DNA of 64,000 bases from Cyanophora paradoxa (GCA_004431415.1 QPMI01000408.1:496001-560000), one strand, 5' to 3'; counted from the stretch's first letter, positions 9,185 to 20,807 are shown. Notes: a model not told the origin generated them from the letters alone. Numbers and translations are program-made.

Positions 9185-11379
9185 CCTAGCGGGCCCGGGG
9201 GCCGCGCACGAGGGGATCGAAATTGTGCACATAATAAAAGAAAGCTGCACGCATTTCCTGGGCTCCAGCAGGTACTCGTCCGGTGGGAAGAAGCCCATCC
9301 CCTGCATTGACCGGGCACGGGGCGCGTCGTTGTTGGCGGGTGCGTCGTGCACCCACTGCATCCAGCCGGGGATGGACACATCGTACAGGTGCAGGTCGGA
9401 AAGCTGCTCGTTCAGCTGCAGCATGAACAAGAAGAGCCGGGGAGCCCTCCAAGGGGGTTGCTGGAGTACTGCTCCGCAATGCGTCCACGTACCCCGGAGC
9501 TTCCTCATCATACTCCCGCCCGAAGTTGACCACATGCTTCCAGATCTCCTTCAAGTCCTCATTGCATTCCTTGAACATCTCGTCCCGCAGCATCCTGAGC
9601 GTGAGGAAGCTTGATAAACAATGAAGGGAGTGCCCGGGCAGGTAATTTCACACCGGAGAGTCGTGCGGGGTTCGTCAAAGACGACGAAGTCGGGCTCAAC
9701 GGGGTCCTTCATGCGGCTGTCAAGGACCGAGCCGTTGACAGAGCCGCCCTCTGGTTGTGGATATCCTTCATTTCCGTCCACTCTGGCAGGTTGAACATCA
9801 GAGGCCGCATGTAGTTCATGTTCTCGCGCCTGCACCCGGGCCCAGTGAGCTGGGACCAGCACAATTTAAAGAACAGGGAACAGGTGCCGCAGTGCATACC
9901 ACCAGTCTGGCCTGCCGTTCTGCCCCCCGTCTCCTTGGAGCCTGAATTCACGTGGTGGTTCCAGCTGTTCTTCGCGATGGCGAGGCCGTACTCCATCACG
10001 TACATGGTCGCCTTCGCCATGGCAAACAGCTGTTGAGGGTCGAGTCTGAATGCAAGCGGAGAATAATAAGCATGCATGCCAAGTGAATTCGAATGCACGC
10101 ATGCAAATTAAGAGCTCTTAATTTGGCAAGTCTCAGCCAGAAGTAACTGATTGTAGCCTTCCAACATGTACATAGGGATGGCCATCATGGTCTGTAGCTG
10201 TCATCGACTGGCGGGTCGCACGAAGGGCACCTGTTGTACCACTCGAGCATCTCCAGCATCACAGCCGCATCCACGATGGGCTTCGTGACCTTGACATTCA
10301 CCCACCTGCCCATGGAGTGTTACCGGAGAGAGCAAATACAGAAGGAATGCGTGGGGGAGAGGGCGTGTCCATCACCTCCAATTCTTCTCGACCTTCGGGT
10401 TCCGGTAGGATGGGCCCACCATGACGGCGTCGCGCAGGTCGTTGGGATCTTCGAAGTTGAGCCTCCGCCAGGGAAGGCCGGTGGTGGGGTCCGTGATGTT
10501 GCCCTTCGCAATTTCCTCGTCGATCAGCCGCTCGGTTTCCTCCAGCACGAGCGCCTTTCGGTGGCCGCGCCCCGGGGGTCAGGTGCGGCGCAGGTGAGCA
10601 AGAGGAGTGGGAGGGAGCACACGTGGGCTGTCCAGGTCAGCCGGTTCTCTGCGCCGCAGTCCGAGGAGACCGTGTCGAAGACCCCGAACTCCTCCACGAC
10701 CGACCTGCAGCTCTGGGGTCACGGAGCACGCAGCTGCGAGGCGTGTGCCCCTCGCGCGCACTTGTACAGTTTGTAGCCTTGTATAGTGGAGCGAGCAAGC
10801 CCGCAATGCAAGTCCAGGATGAATGTGGACGTATTCTCCACGGCCGCGAAGATGTAGACGTTCGTGTACGGCACCGCCTTCTCGTTCTGGTCGAAACCGA
10901 CACTCCAGCCGAAGAACTTCCTGCGCACAAGGCGTGCGTCAGCGCGGCGCGGCGGTGCGGCACGGGCGGCGTGGCGGCGCGGACCCGTAGAAGGTCGAGC
11001 GGTGGATGGACCTGCGCTTTTTCGCGAACTCGCCCAGGCGAACGTTGCGTCCCGTCGGATCCAGCTCCGCGAGGGCGTGCTGAATCCTAGACTTCGCCAC
11101 AGTGATGCCCGCGGCCCTGAGCGCCCCGCGGATCGCGTCGTAGCCGTATCCGTCGCCGCACAAAGTCGCCGCTTCTTCTACGACATCGTAAACTGCCTCC
11201 TTTGAGAGAGAGTAGTCCGTCGAGAGGTCGAGGTCGCTGAGCTTGTAGCGCAGGGCGCGCATCGAAATCTGGATTTGGTGCTCCTCGTGCAGCAGAGCCA
11301 CGATCTCCCTCGCCTTTCTCTTCTGAGCCACATACTCCTCCAGAATCTCCGGGTCGATGTAAATCTCGAAGCCGCTCAT
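9185..11379 (-). mobile_element. Integrase-type DDE transposase gene (IS3EU/integrase-like)
   Basis: Exon 1 (11379-10985, MSGFEIYIDPEILEEYVAQK) holds a helix-turn-helix region ending in ELDPTGRNVRLGEFAKKRRS. This is the usual prelude to the integrase-like catalytic domain of eukaryotic IS3-like elements. Exon 2 starts at 10920 and restores WSVGFDQNEKAVPY (first Asp) and YIFAAVENTS. After the next intron comes FGVFDTVSSDCGAE (second Asp), and later YRNPKVEKNW (catalytic Glu), then AKNSWNHHVNSG. D, D and E are therefore all visible. Downstream pieces (FKECNEDLKEIWKHVVNFGR; DLHLYDVSIPGWMQW) probably belong to its C-terminus, but I could not prove every junction. No terminal repeats or target-site duplication were found, so it may be a domesticated or degenerate copy. 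Confidence 0.6.
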
Positions 11380-12443
11380 TGCGAGGCGAACCGCAATGAG
11401 CGCCCGCAGCTCCGTGCACTAGGCTATCGCTGTTTTGGCCGGCTGGGGCGGCTCTCCGGCGGTCTGCCGCCGGCTGTTCCCGCGGTCGAAAAATTCACTG
11501 CACCCCCCCTCCCTTGACGCTGTCGTCAAAACCGAGTGCTGGGCCGCGTCGGGCGCGCGCAGCATCTTCAGCGACCTAGCATCGCATCCGTGGTAGGTTT
11601 GAGCGCTGCCGGCATGCATCTGAGTGCCCGAGCTGGCGCCCGCACGCTCGACGGGCGCGCGTCCAGGGCAGCGCGCGCGCAGCCCGCCCGGCCACACGAA
11701 CCACTTGTATGTATGATACAAAGACCTCTTACGCTACTAGCTCGCCGGCGCCGCGCCCCGGGCTCCTGTTCACTATGCCAGGATCGGCTGCCAGGGACTG
11801 CCTGCCTGGCCGCTGCCATGCCCGGTGCATGTGCCTACGTATTTGTTCCACCAAGGAGCGCCCCGCTCGCCGCCCCCTGCCTTGCACCATGACCATATAC
11901 AACAATCCCTCCGGGAATTGAAGCAAATGCTCCTGGGGGGGGTGCACACCAAGGGCCCTGACATGTTTGCCAACTTGCAATTGCAATTGGCTAGTTGAAT
12001 TCGAATTCGAAATCACAATACGTATATATACTATGATAATTCTGCAGCTGATCATGATCGAGCCTCAGGGAACAGCCACAGGAGCCACAGGAACAGCATA
12101 TGCATGCAGCCGCGTGTGCCGCGGAGTAGGCGAGCGCTGCGGCCGCTGCGGCGCCGGGCGCGGGCCGGCCCGCGGGACTGAACCCAGCTTGGCAGCTGAT
12201 CATGACAGCCGCCCATCTCAGTGACGCTAAGACGCGTACGGCGTCTCGCGCGCGCGTGCGCCGCGGTGAACGAATGCAGCGCTTGAGCAAGCGCGCCGCG
12301 GCGCGCTGGCTAGCGCCGGCGCCAGCGCTAGCCCTACCGGTAGCCGCCGAATTCGAAGTCCAGCGGGGAACAGAAGACGGCTACGTCAATTCTTTGGGGA
12401 CACAGCCAGCGCCGTCTGAGCGGCCGCGGAGGCCCGTGAGGCG
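11380..12443. other. Intergenic region, palindrome-rich, no gene seen
   Basis: About 1.06 kb between the transposase start and the F-box gene. It contains a C-run, GAATTCGAATTCGAA at about 11998-12012, TGCATGCA and repeated GGCGCC/AGCGCTAGC palindromes. No coding exon or RNA gene is supported. Confidence 0.4.
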
Positions 12444-14659
12444 ATGGAGCAGCTGCCGTGGCACGTGCTGGACCTCGTGCTGGCGCGTCTGCCTCTGCGC
12501 GACATCGCGCGGCTGCAGCGCGTCTGCCGCCGGCTCGCCGACGCCGTCCGCTCTTACGTAGCGTCTGCGGAGGATCTGGAGGTACCGTGCGTGCCGGGGG
12601 CCGCCGCCGCCGGTGCCGCCGGCGACGAGGAGCGGCGTGAGGCGCGCGTGGCGGGCCTGGCGTCCTTCCTGGGCGACGCCTCGCGCCTGCAGCGGCTGTG
12701 GGTCGACTGCTGGGTCGCCCGCCCGTCCCTCGACGCGCCCCAGCCCGCCGCCCACGGCCACGGGGCCCTCTCGGCCGTGCCGGCCCTCGACGCGGCCCTC
12801 CGTGCGGCCCGCGCGGGCGCCCTCGCCGCGCTCCGCGCCCTCGAGCTGGCCGAAGTGCATCCCGGCATGCTCCTCGGCGTCGGCGCGAGCGCGCGGGCGG
12901 CGCGCGGCTGGCTCCCGGCCCTCGAGACCGTTGACCTGCGGGCCGCCCGGGGCGACGGCGATCTCAGCGGCGTCCCTCTGCTGCGCGCAGACGTCCTCGC
13001 GCTCCTCCGCCCGCCCTCCGCCGCCCGCCGCCTCCGCATCGGCGCGCCCTGGCTCGGCGGCGCCCCCGCCGAGCCCGGCGGCGAGCCGCCCGAGGAGGAG
13101 GAGGGCGGGTTCGACTCCCCGCTGGAGGAGTACTGGGGGCCGCCCCTGGGGGGGCCCCGCGGGGGCGCCCTACCCCCCGCCGCCCGCTTCTCCTCCCTCC
13201 GCGTCCTCGCCCTCGACTCCGACCCCTACCGGCGCGCCCGTACCCCCCCCCCCGCCTTGCCGCGTACCCCTGAGGCCGCCCCGCTGCCTCCCCGCAGGCT
13301 CCGGGGCCCGAAGCGCGACCGGCAGCTCAAGCTCATCGCCGTCTCCGCCACTTTCTTCAAGGAGGCTCGTACCCCCTCCCCCCCCAAAAAAATAGCCGAC
13401 GTTGACGTACCCCCCGCAGGTTGCGGAGGCGGCCCCACTGCTGGAGGAGCTCGGCGTGCGGGGGGTGTGCTCCGCCGACGACGGCGCGGCCGTCGACGAC
13501 GCCGCCCTCGCACCGTACCCCCCCCGCCCGCCCCCGACCCCGACCCCGCGTACCCCCCGACCGACCGAGGCGCAGGCTGGCGTGCCTGCCGCGGCTGAGG
13601 CGGCTGCGGCTGGCGCTGGCGGTGAGCGCCGGCTGGGTGGCCTTTCGCCTGCCCGAGGGCCACCGGGCGGCCCGCACCGCCGCCCTCGCCATGGGCCCCC
13701 GCCTCGAGGAGCTCGTCCTCGCCGGCTTCGGCGGCCTCCGCTGGGCCAGCCTCCTGCCCGCCCTCCGCGCCCACGGCGGGCCCCTCCGCGGCCTCGCCCT
13801 CCTCGACTGCCCCCGCCTCGTGCCCCACGACTCTTGGGCCGAGGCCGACCCGGCGAGCGGCGCCGCCCTCGACCCCGCCGTCCTCGCCCGCGCCGAGACC
13901 CTGGCGCTGGACCTGCGGCCCCTCCCGCCCGCCGCCGCCGCCGCCGCCGCCTCGGCCCTCGCCGCCGCCCTCCGCCTCCCCGGGTGCCGCACGCGCGCCC
14001 TCTCGCTCGCCGCGGCCAACATCCCCGATGCGCTGCTCGCCTCCGCCCCGCTCCCGCACCTCCGCTCCCTCTGCCTCCAGCTCCCTGAGGACGGATCCGT
14101 CGGCCCCCGCCGCGCCGAGGCGCTCTTCCGCGCAGTACCCCTCGTCGAGAGCCTCGCCCTCGTGTGCGACGCGTGCCTGGGGTACCCCGCGGTGGACGAC
14201 CAGGCGGCGGCCGCGCTCGCCGCCTCCTGCCCCCGCCTCCGCACGCTCCGGCTCGACGCCGCCGCGATCTCGAGCGAGGGCTTCGCGGCTCTTGGGGCCG
14301 CCCCCGCGCCCCTGGAGGCCCTCAGGCTCGGCCCCGGCCTCGAGCACTGCGACGCCGAGTGCGTCGCGGCGCTGGGGCGCGGCGCCAACGGCGGCGGCCC
14401 GCCGGCCACGCTCCGCGAGCTCGTGATCAAGGGCCCGTGCGCCCTGCGGGCGAAGGACCTGCGGGGCGGCTCCGCGCGCGCGCTCTGGGCCCCCTTCGCC
14501 TCCCTGCGGCGCGTCACGCTGCAGCTCCCGCCCGCCGCCGCGGCCGCCCTCTCCGCCCCGTACTACGGGTTCGGGGCCGACGATTTCTGGGTACCCCCCT
14601 TCGACCTGCGGCTCCGGCACGCGGCCCCCGGCCCCGACGGCGACAGCCACCTCTTCTAG
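12444..14659 (+). CDS. F-box protein with leucine-rich repeats
   Basis: Putative substrate adaptor of an SCF ubiquitin ligase (family knowledge). Exons 12444-13239, 13298-13368, 13420-13514 and 13576-14659 give 681 aa with consistent phases. The N-terminal F-box is LPWHVLDLVLARLPLRDIAR followed by LQRVCRRLADAVRSY. The rest is degenerate Leu-rich repeats: LRALELAEVHPGMLL, LPRLRRLRLALAVSAGWV, LEELVLAGFGGLRW, LRSLCLQLPEDGSV, LRTLRLDAAAISSEGF. All three introns begin GTACCCC. An acidic insert (PPEEEEGGFDSPLEEY) interrupts the repeats. Exon 2 in the phase-consistent frame is Ser-rich (SATGSSSSSPSPPLSS), so its frame is the least certain part. Confidence 0.8.
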
Positions 14660-14734
14660 CTCTTAGCCAGCTCTTCGCTAGTTCTAGTTCCATTCGTGAA
14701 TCGCAATTGCGAGCGCGATTGAATTCAACATTCG

Positions 14735-16099
14735 CTAGACGTCGAGGTCCTCGTCGGGGTCTACCCCCTCCTCGCCCTCGCCCCCCTCCTCGTCGAGGGC
14801 GCCCGAGAAGAGGGGCGGCGTGGCGTCGGCGGCGGTGCCGCCCGTGAGGCCGCGGGCGACGACCCTGTCCCGTGCCGCCCGCTGCTGCTCCGTCACCGTC
14901 GTGCTGAACGGCAGCGCGATCGAAATCGCCGCCGGGCCGGCCGCGGGGCGAACGTTCGCCCCCGACGCCCGCGCCGCGCTCTTCGGCTCGGGGTCCTGAG
15001 GGGGGGTCGGCGGGGGACGCGGGGAGGGGGGGGGGGGGCGCACGTGCCGGGTACAGGAGAGGCCGCCGGAGGGCTCGTGCGTGCAGATCTCCGTCTGCAG
15101 ATTCGCGTGAGGCCAAAGATCGAAACGCGGACACGGAGGGCAACGGTGGATCCGCGTACCCCCCTCGCGACGCGGCCGCTGCGGCGCTTCTGGAGCCAGT
15201 GGCAGAGGAATGAGCCGGGGGCGCCGCCCGGGTTGGGAGCGACGAGGGCGAGCCCCGCGGCGGAGTGCTCCAGGGCCGCGGAGGCCGCCGCCGCGTGGAG
15301 GTCTCGGTGCAGGCCCGCCAGCGCGATGCACGCCCCGGCGCCGCCCTCTGGTCGGTCGGCGTGAGGGAGGCAGGCGGCTGGGGGGCCGGGGCGGGGCGGA
15401 CCGGAGCGGGGGTAGAAGAGGGAGGCGAGGAAGCGGACGAGGGTGGGAGCGGTGGAGCGTAGGAGGAGGCGGCTCAGCGAGTCGATCGCGACGCCGACGC
15501 CGAGCCGCGGCGCCCCGGGGGGCGGCGCTGCGCCGTTGGCCACGGGTCAGCAGGCGGCGCGGCGCGGCGCGCACGGAGGGCGCGGGGCGCACCAGTGGAC
15601 GCTGCGGCGTCCGAGATGGCGCGCTGGAGCGCTGGGAGGTCATTGAGCGACCGGAAGCAGCTCGCCGCGACGTGATCGACGGGGAGGCCCGCCGGGGGCG
15701 GCGCCGGCGGCGCGTCGCCCGCCCAGCCGAGCGGGTCCGTGTACGCATCGACCACCGCCACGCGTATCTGCCGCCTGCGCTCGCTTAGCCGCGGCCGCGG
15801 GGCGCGGCGCGCGCGCGAGGGCCCGCGCACCGCCGGACCTGCTCAAGCAGGCGGTAGTACGCCGCGGGGGGCCTCTCCAGCGCCACAAGCACGAAGCAGT
15901 CCCTACAAATGGGCGTCAGCACCGCTGCGCTCCGGGGCGACCGGGGCGGGGCGCACGTCGACTTCGAGGCGTTCAGGAGGCGGCGGACGAGGAAGGAGAA
16001 GACGGCCTCGCCGTCCGCCGAGTCGATGCCATCTCGCTGGTCGTCCAGGACGAGCACCGGGCCCGCAGCCTCTGCGCCCGCCGAGAGCTGGTCCAGCAT
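14735..16099 (-). CDS. ELP5: Elongator complex protein 5
   Basis: ELP5 is part of the Elp4-5-6 ring of Elongator, needed for wobble-uridine tRNA modification (established knowledge). Six exons (16099-15957, 15902-15831, 15774-15593, 15527-15160, 15094-15044, 14995-14735) join in phase to 358 aa. The start MLDQLSAGAEAAGPVLVLDD matches the family N-terminus. RecA-like fold segments follow: QIRVAVVDAYTDPLGWAGD, VGVAIDSLSRLLLRSTAPT and LFYPR. Diagnostic C-terminal features are SIALPFSTTVTEQQRAARD and an acidic end, GVDPDEDLDV, as in other ELP5 proteins. It converges with the F-box gene (75-bp gap) and diverges from the M50 protease. Confidence 0.88.
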
Positions 16100-16258
16100 C
16101 GCCGAGATTGAGTACCCCGCTCACGCGAACATTGCCGATCCGAGCGCCGCACGCGCGCGCTTTCATTCCGTGTAGCTAATCTATCTGTTCCGCCTGGACG
16201 GCTTTCGGGCATCGAGCGCATGCGGGCGGCGTAACCGCCCGCGCGCACCACAACCAGA
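16100..16258. promoter_or_regulatory. Bidirectional promoter region, ELP5 / M50 protease
   Basis: 159 bp between divergent start codons. No TATA element or clear repeat is seen. The role is inferred from gene layout. Confidence 0.4.
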
Positions 16259-18765
16259 ATGCCGTGGAGGCTCCAAGCGGCGCAGGCGCCGGCGCCGTCA
16301 CATTCGCTAGAGCATGGAGAACTCCATGAGCATTCGCGCCCGCACGCGTCGCGCTGGCGGCATGGCGCGGCCCGCGCCGCGCTGTTGCGCTTCACCCTCG
16401 TTCTCGTCGGCCACGTCGCGCTGCGCGTCCGCGCCCAGCTCGCCGCCGCGCATCGCCAGGTACGAACGGCCTGCCTCCGCTTGAAATGTGCGCATGGGCA
16501 GCCCACCCCGCGCGGCCCGCCAGCCTGCAGCAGCGCAGCTGACCGCCTAGCCTTCGAAACTCGGCCGCGGCCGCAGCTGGCGAGGCGATCGGGGGGCGCC
16601 GCCTCGGCGGCCTCCTCTGGCGCCTCACGGGCCTCTCCGTCTACATTCCCGTCCCCCGCTTCACTCTCCTCCGGTGCGCCGCCGCGCGCCGTAGCTCCGA
16701 TGGACCTTAGATCCGGCCGCCGCGCCGGCGCGCGCGCGCGCGCCCTGACTCCGCCGCGCGCGCGCGCTCTCGCGCAGCGTGCACTGGACGACGCCCGTGA
16801 CCCTGTACGCCTTCATCTACCTCGCCCGCGCACACCGCGAGGCCGCCGAGACGTGCGCGCCTGCGAACGAAGTGGGGGGCGCGCGCCGGCCCCGAGGCTA
16901 GCTAGCTAGCTAGCTAGCCCGTCTGGCGGCTGCCCGAGAACCGCGCAGGGCGGCGATGGAAAGGGGCCAGCACGTCCGCTTCCTGGTGGGCCTCCTCCGT
17001 ACCCCCTCCTCGCCCTCGAATCCCTTCCCCGCCTCCCCGCGCTTCACCGCTCGCGCGCCGGCGCGCCCGCCCCGCAGTTCGGGGACCGGGAGATCCTCTT
17101 GGGAGGCCTCCTCATCCTCTGCTCCGTCTTTGTGCACGGTACCACTCCGATCAGATCAGATCAGATCGGAGCAGCCGCTCGGCGGCGAGCGCGAACGAAG
17201 TGGGGGGCGGGCCCGGGGCGCAGAGGCGGCGCACGGCATCGCGTTCCGCTTCTACGGCCACAAGGTGCCGACGAGGCCGCCCGCCCCACGTGTACCTCCA
17301 AATCAGGCTAGCCTGGGATCGAGCGGGGCCGGCCCGGCAGGTCGACGAGATCTGCGTGCACGTCATCGGGGGGTACGCCAAGGGCGCGCGCTCCAATGTC
17401 ATCACCGAGCCCCAGAACGCCGTTATCGCGGTGCGTACCCCTCCCGAACTCGAAGCCACGGGGCTGCAGTACCCCCGCCCACGCCCGGCGGACAGGCCGC
17501 CGGCCCCGCCGCGAGCGTCGCGTTCGGCTGCCTGTGCGTTGTGCCGGCGCCGTACCCCCCTCCCGCTTCCCCTCCCTCCCCCTCACCGCGCGGCGGGCAG
17601 CCTGCAGCGCCTGGCGCCGCATATCGCCGTGGACCCCCGCACCGCCGCCCTCCTCGCAGGGGCAGCCTGGGGCAACGTCACCACAGTGCGCATTTTTGTA
17701 CCCCCTCACCCTGCGCCGCGTAACATATTCCGTACCCCACGATGACGCCCGACGGCTGCTTCGGGGCCGCAGGGTGCCCTCAACATGCTGCCGATGTACC
17801 CCCTGTGCGACCGGGCGCCTGTACCCCGCCTTCCCCTGGACTTCTTTCCGTGATTACTGTACCCTGCAGGGACGGCGGCCGCGTGACTCGCGCCCTTCTC
17901 CGCCTTACGATGTCTGACGAGGGCGCCGCCGACGGCGTGCGCACGCGTACCCCTCCGCTTCCTCTTCCGGAACCCTCGTTGAGCTGTACCCCTCCTGCAG
18001 GCCACGGCGCTGGTATCCCTGTTCGTGGCGGGCGGCTTCACGACGGCCGCCCTCCGCTTCGGCGATTTCTCGGCACCCCTCACCGTCCTCTTCGTCCTCG
18101 CGGTACCCCCCCTTCCCCCATTTCCTCCCTCGCCCGCCTGCTCTAAATATAGCGCAGGAGGCGTTCGGGGAGCTGCTGCTCGACCGCACGCGGGCCGCAG
18201 CCGAGGCGACCCACCAGGAGCTGTGGTACCCCCATGTTTTTCCCCGCCCCCCCCCCCTAAAGAAATCAATTTTCGGCGCAGGGAGTTCGGGGCCGAGTAC
18301 GCGTCCGCGGGACGGGACGGGGACGCCGAATCCTGGGCGGAGGCCCTCGAGGAGGCCTCGGTACCCCCCAGCTCGTCTCGTACCCCCCTCCAACTCTAAC
18401 CCCCATGTTCTTCGAATTCGCAGCGGGCTGGCCATGGGGGGCCGAGCCCCCCGGAGCCCCCCGAGTGCGGGCACGAGCTGGGGGGGCCCTTCGACGCCGA
18501 CGCCCCCCTCCGCTTCCCCCTCTGCGCCTGCGCCTGCAGCCACCGTACCCCCGACGTCGACCTAGAGGCGGGTCCCCCCTCCTCGCCCCTCCCGCCCCCC
18601 TCGCCGGCCAAGGCGAAGGCGGCCGCGGCCGGCGGGGCGGGCGCGGGTGGGCGGGGCCTGGCGGCGCTGCGGGCCTTGGGCCGCCTTTTCGCGGCGGGCG
18701 GGGGTGGGGCCCGCGGGGCCGCCCCCAACGACCTCCGCTCCCGCCACCCCCGCAGGGGCCTGTAA
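16259..18765 (+). CDS. Site-2-protease-like metalloprotease (peptidase M50)
   Basis: Intramembrane zinc metalloprotease. Fifteen small exons with fully consistent phases: 16259-16459, 16585-16673, 16778-16852, 16949-16985, 17078-17138, 17224-17264, 17341-17430, 17496-17551, 17601-17685, 17773-17795, 17870-17936, 18001-18102, 18158-18225, 18282-18360, 18424-18765 (471 aa). Joining exons 5 and 6 gives the zinc motif HEAAHG (HEXXH) in VFVHEAAHGIAFRFYGHKVD. Exon 8 supplies AAGPAASVAFG, and exons 10-11 give NMLPMDGGRV, the second M50 motif whose Asp binds zinc. Hydrophobic segments include EILLGGLLILCSVFV and TALVSLFVAGGFTTAALRF. The C-terminal 110 residues are a Cys/Pro/Ala-rich tail. The substrate is unknown. 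The start is the first ATG in the exon-1 frame; the exon 1/2 junction is the weakest. Confidence 0.82.
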
Positions 18766-18933
18766 CCAGCTGGTTTCGGGGCCTACAGCCGGCCCCGAGC
18801 CGTAGCCTGCAGCCTGTAGATACAACCTGTGGCTCGAGCCCGAGAGGCACTGTTGCATATAAATAATAATAATAATTTTAAGCTAGTTCATGTCAATTAC
18901 ACCCCCACTAGGCTTCGGCTACGCGCGCAGCAC
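18766..18933. other. Convergent 3' region of M50 and FEX genes
   Basis: 168 bp with an AT-rich stretch, ATATAAATAATAATAATAAT, at about 18857-18876 that could serve as a polyadenylation/termination signal for either gene. Nothing else is seen. Confidence 0.35.
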
Positions 18934-19934
18934 TTAGCCGGCCCCCAAGACGGACCCGACGGAGCGGCGGGCGGCGAGGAGGTAGAGGCCGCAGACGGCG
19001 AGGACGCCCAGAAGCGCCGCGAGGACCGACGCCAGCGCGTACCGCCACGCCGGCCCCGCCTCCAGAGACTGCCGGGGGGGGGGATGAGCGGGGAGGCGGA
19101 GGGGGGGAAGAAGCCGCAGGGGGGTACCTTGACCTCGCCGACGAAGGAGGAGAAGGTGGAGAGGCAGCCGCAGAAGCCGTCGGGAATGACCGCCATCCAA
19201 AGCGCTGCGCCCCGCCAGTCCTGCGGGAAGCCTCGCAAAACGCTTGCCAAGTTCGAAAACGGTGTACCCCCACGGACCGCGAAGTCGCGGGGCCGGCCGG
19301 AGGAGTCGCCCCCCGCCTCCCCGAGGACCACGAAGCAGGCGGCGACGATGAGGGAGCCCGCCACGTTCGCCGCGAAGGTCATCAGCTGGGGGTACGCGGT
19401 TCGTGGACGGGGGTACGTGGTGCTGGGATCGGAGGGGGGGAGGGCACGGGGAAGGTGGGGGTGCGGTTGTTGCGGCGGGAGAGCTCATAGCGCACGGCGC
19501 AGCCGAAGGGGCCGCAGAGGGCCGCGAGCCAGCGGCGGCGCCTGGGGTACAGTGAGGCCAGAAGGGGCGAGGCCGGGGGTACAGGGGGCGCCTGGGGGGG
19601 TCGAAGAAGGCGAGCGCGAGGAGGAGGGCCGAGAGGCCCGCGGCGGCGGCGGCGGAGAGGGGGGCCTGGGGTACAGGGATTAACGGGGGTGGGCGGGGCA
19701 CGGAAGAGGGATACGCACGAGGGGGAAGGAGCCAGAGAGGGTAGAGGGCTCGTTGGAGGGCGGGGGACGGGACAGTGTCCCCTGCTGGGGAGGGGGCGGC
19801 GGGGGGTCGAGGCGGGGGGCGGGGGGGTACAGCCAGCGGCCGATCTGCTCCCCGGCTAGGAGGGAGGAGTAGCACACGGAGAGGCCCACGACGAGCGTGA
19901 CCGCCGCCGGGCCGACCTGGGGATACGCGGCTCA

Positions 19935-19975
<41 letters not shown>

Positions 19976-20807
19976 GGGCGCGCCGCGCCGCGAAGGATCT
20001 TGAGGTTAACGTCCTGCAGCAGGGGGCGAAGCGAAGCGTCAGAGAGCAGAGCAGGGCGCGTGCGTGGCGCGCGATCGCGCGGGTCCCACCTGGATCCAGT
20101 TGGAGAAGGAGGTGAGGGAGCCGCAAAACCAGGAGCGGAGGAGGACGAGCGCGAGGCCGCTCCAGCCCGAGAACGCTTGGCTTCGCGCGCGTGGGCGGAT
20201 CGAACCCGATCGGCCGACAGGAGAGCGCGGATGGCGAAGCTTAAGATGGCGCTTTCACCTCATGCCGAAGATGGCGCAGCCGACGATGTTCGCGAGGAGG
20301 GCGGAGTGCACGACGCCCGACGCCCCAAGGCTCACGCCCATCGCCGCGAGCGCTTCTCCGAGGAAGACGCGCGCCAGCGTTCCGACCTGGGCTGCGCATG
20401 CTCGGCGGGCCGTGGGCGGCGGCGGGCGGGACGGAGCAGCGGCGCGCGCGCCGACCTGCGAGGACGAGAAGCGGCAGGCATACGTGGGGCTCCGCCGGCA
20501 GGCGCGTCGGCGGCGGCTGGGCCGGCGACGCCGGCTTTGAATTCCTGGGCCCGCCGCCGAACACGCCGAAGAACCTCGGCGTCGACGGGCGTTCTGAACG
20601 ATCCCCGCCGTCGCTTGCAACGACACGGAAGCTGCGCTGGGGCTGTATCGAGGCGCGCTCGCGCCGGACGGTGCAGAGTTTCAGGGGCCCGCGGCCGCCG
20701 ACGTTGAAGGACAAGGTGCGCCGGATCGGGACCGCGACGGCCCCGGCAAAGCATGTTCGGTTCTGTAAATGCGCGCGCGGAGATGCCGGCCGCGGCGCCG
20801 ACGCCAT
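18934..20807 (-). CDS. FEX: Fluoride exporter, two fused CrcB-like domains
   Basis: Eukaryotic FEX channels expel toxic fluoride and have two CrcB/Fluc domains in one chain (established knowledge). Exon 1 (20807-20456) encodes a ~115-aa Arg/Ser/Pro-rich extension, then VCLPLLVLA. Exon 2 (20391-20259) reads QVGTLARVFLGEALAAMG and ALLANIVGCAIFGM, and exon 3 (20159-20090) has SWFCGSLTSFSNWIQ. The second domain has CGPFGCAVRYELSRRNN, TFAANVAGSLIVAACFVV and DGFCGCLSTFSSFVGE, with the conserved Asn and Phe/Ser polarity-track residues, and ends LLAARRSVGSVLGAG. The intron after exon 4 (from about 20013) contains a ~40-nt C-run and lacks an obvious GT donor (GC possible). The basic extension could be an organelle-targeting peptide (inference). 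Confidence 0.82.
19936..19974. repeat. Poly(G)/poly(C) homopolymer, about 38 nt
   Basis: An uninterrupted G-run on the plus strand (C-run on the coding strand) inside an intron of FEX. The exact length is probably unreliable in any assembly. Confidence 0.8.

Noticed and set aside
13298-13368. Alternative frame of F-box exon 2 reading LKLIAVSATFFKEA
   Set aside because: It looks more protein-like, but neither flanking junction keeps phase with it, while the Ser-rich frame fits both sides.
13226-14650. 474-codon minus-strand frame opposite the F-box gene
   Set aside because: Low-complexity Gly/Glu/Arg sequence with no motif; the sense strand has F-box, LRRs and consistent splicing.
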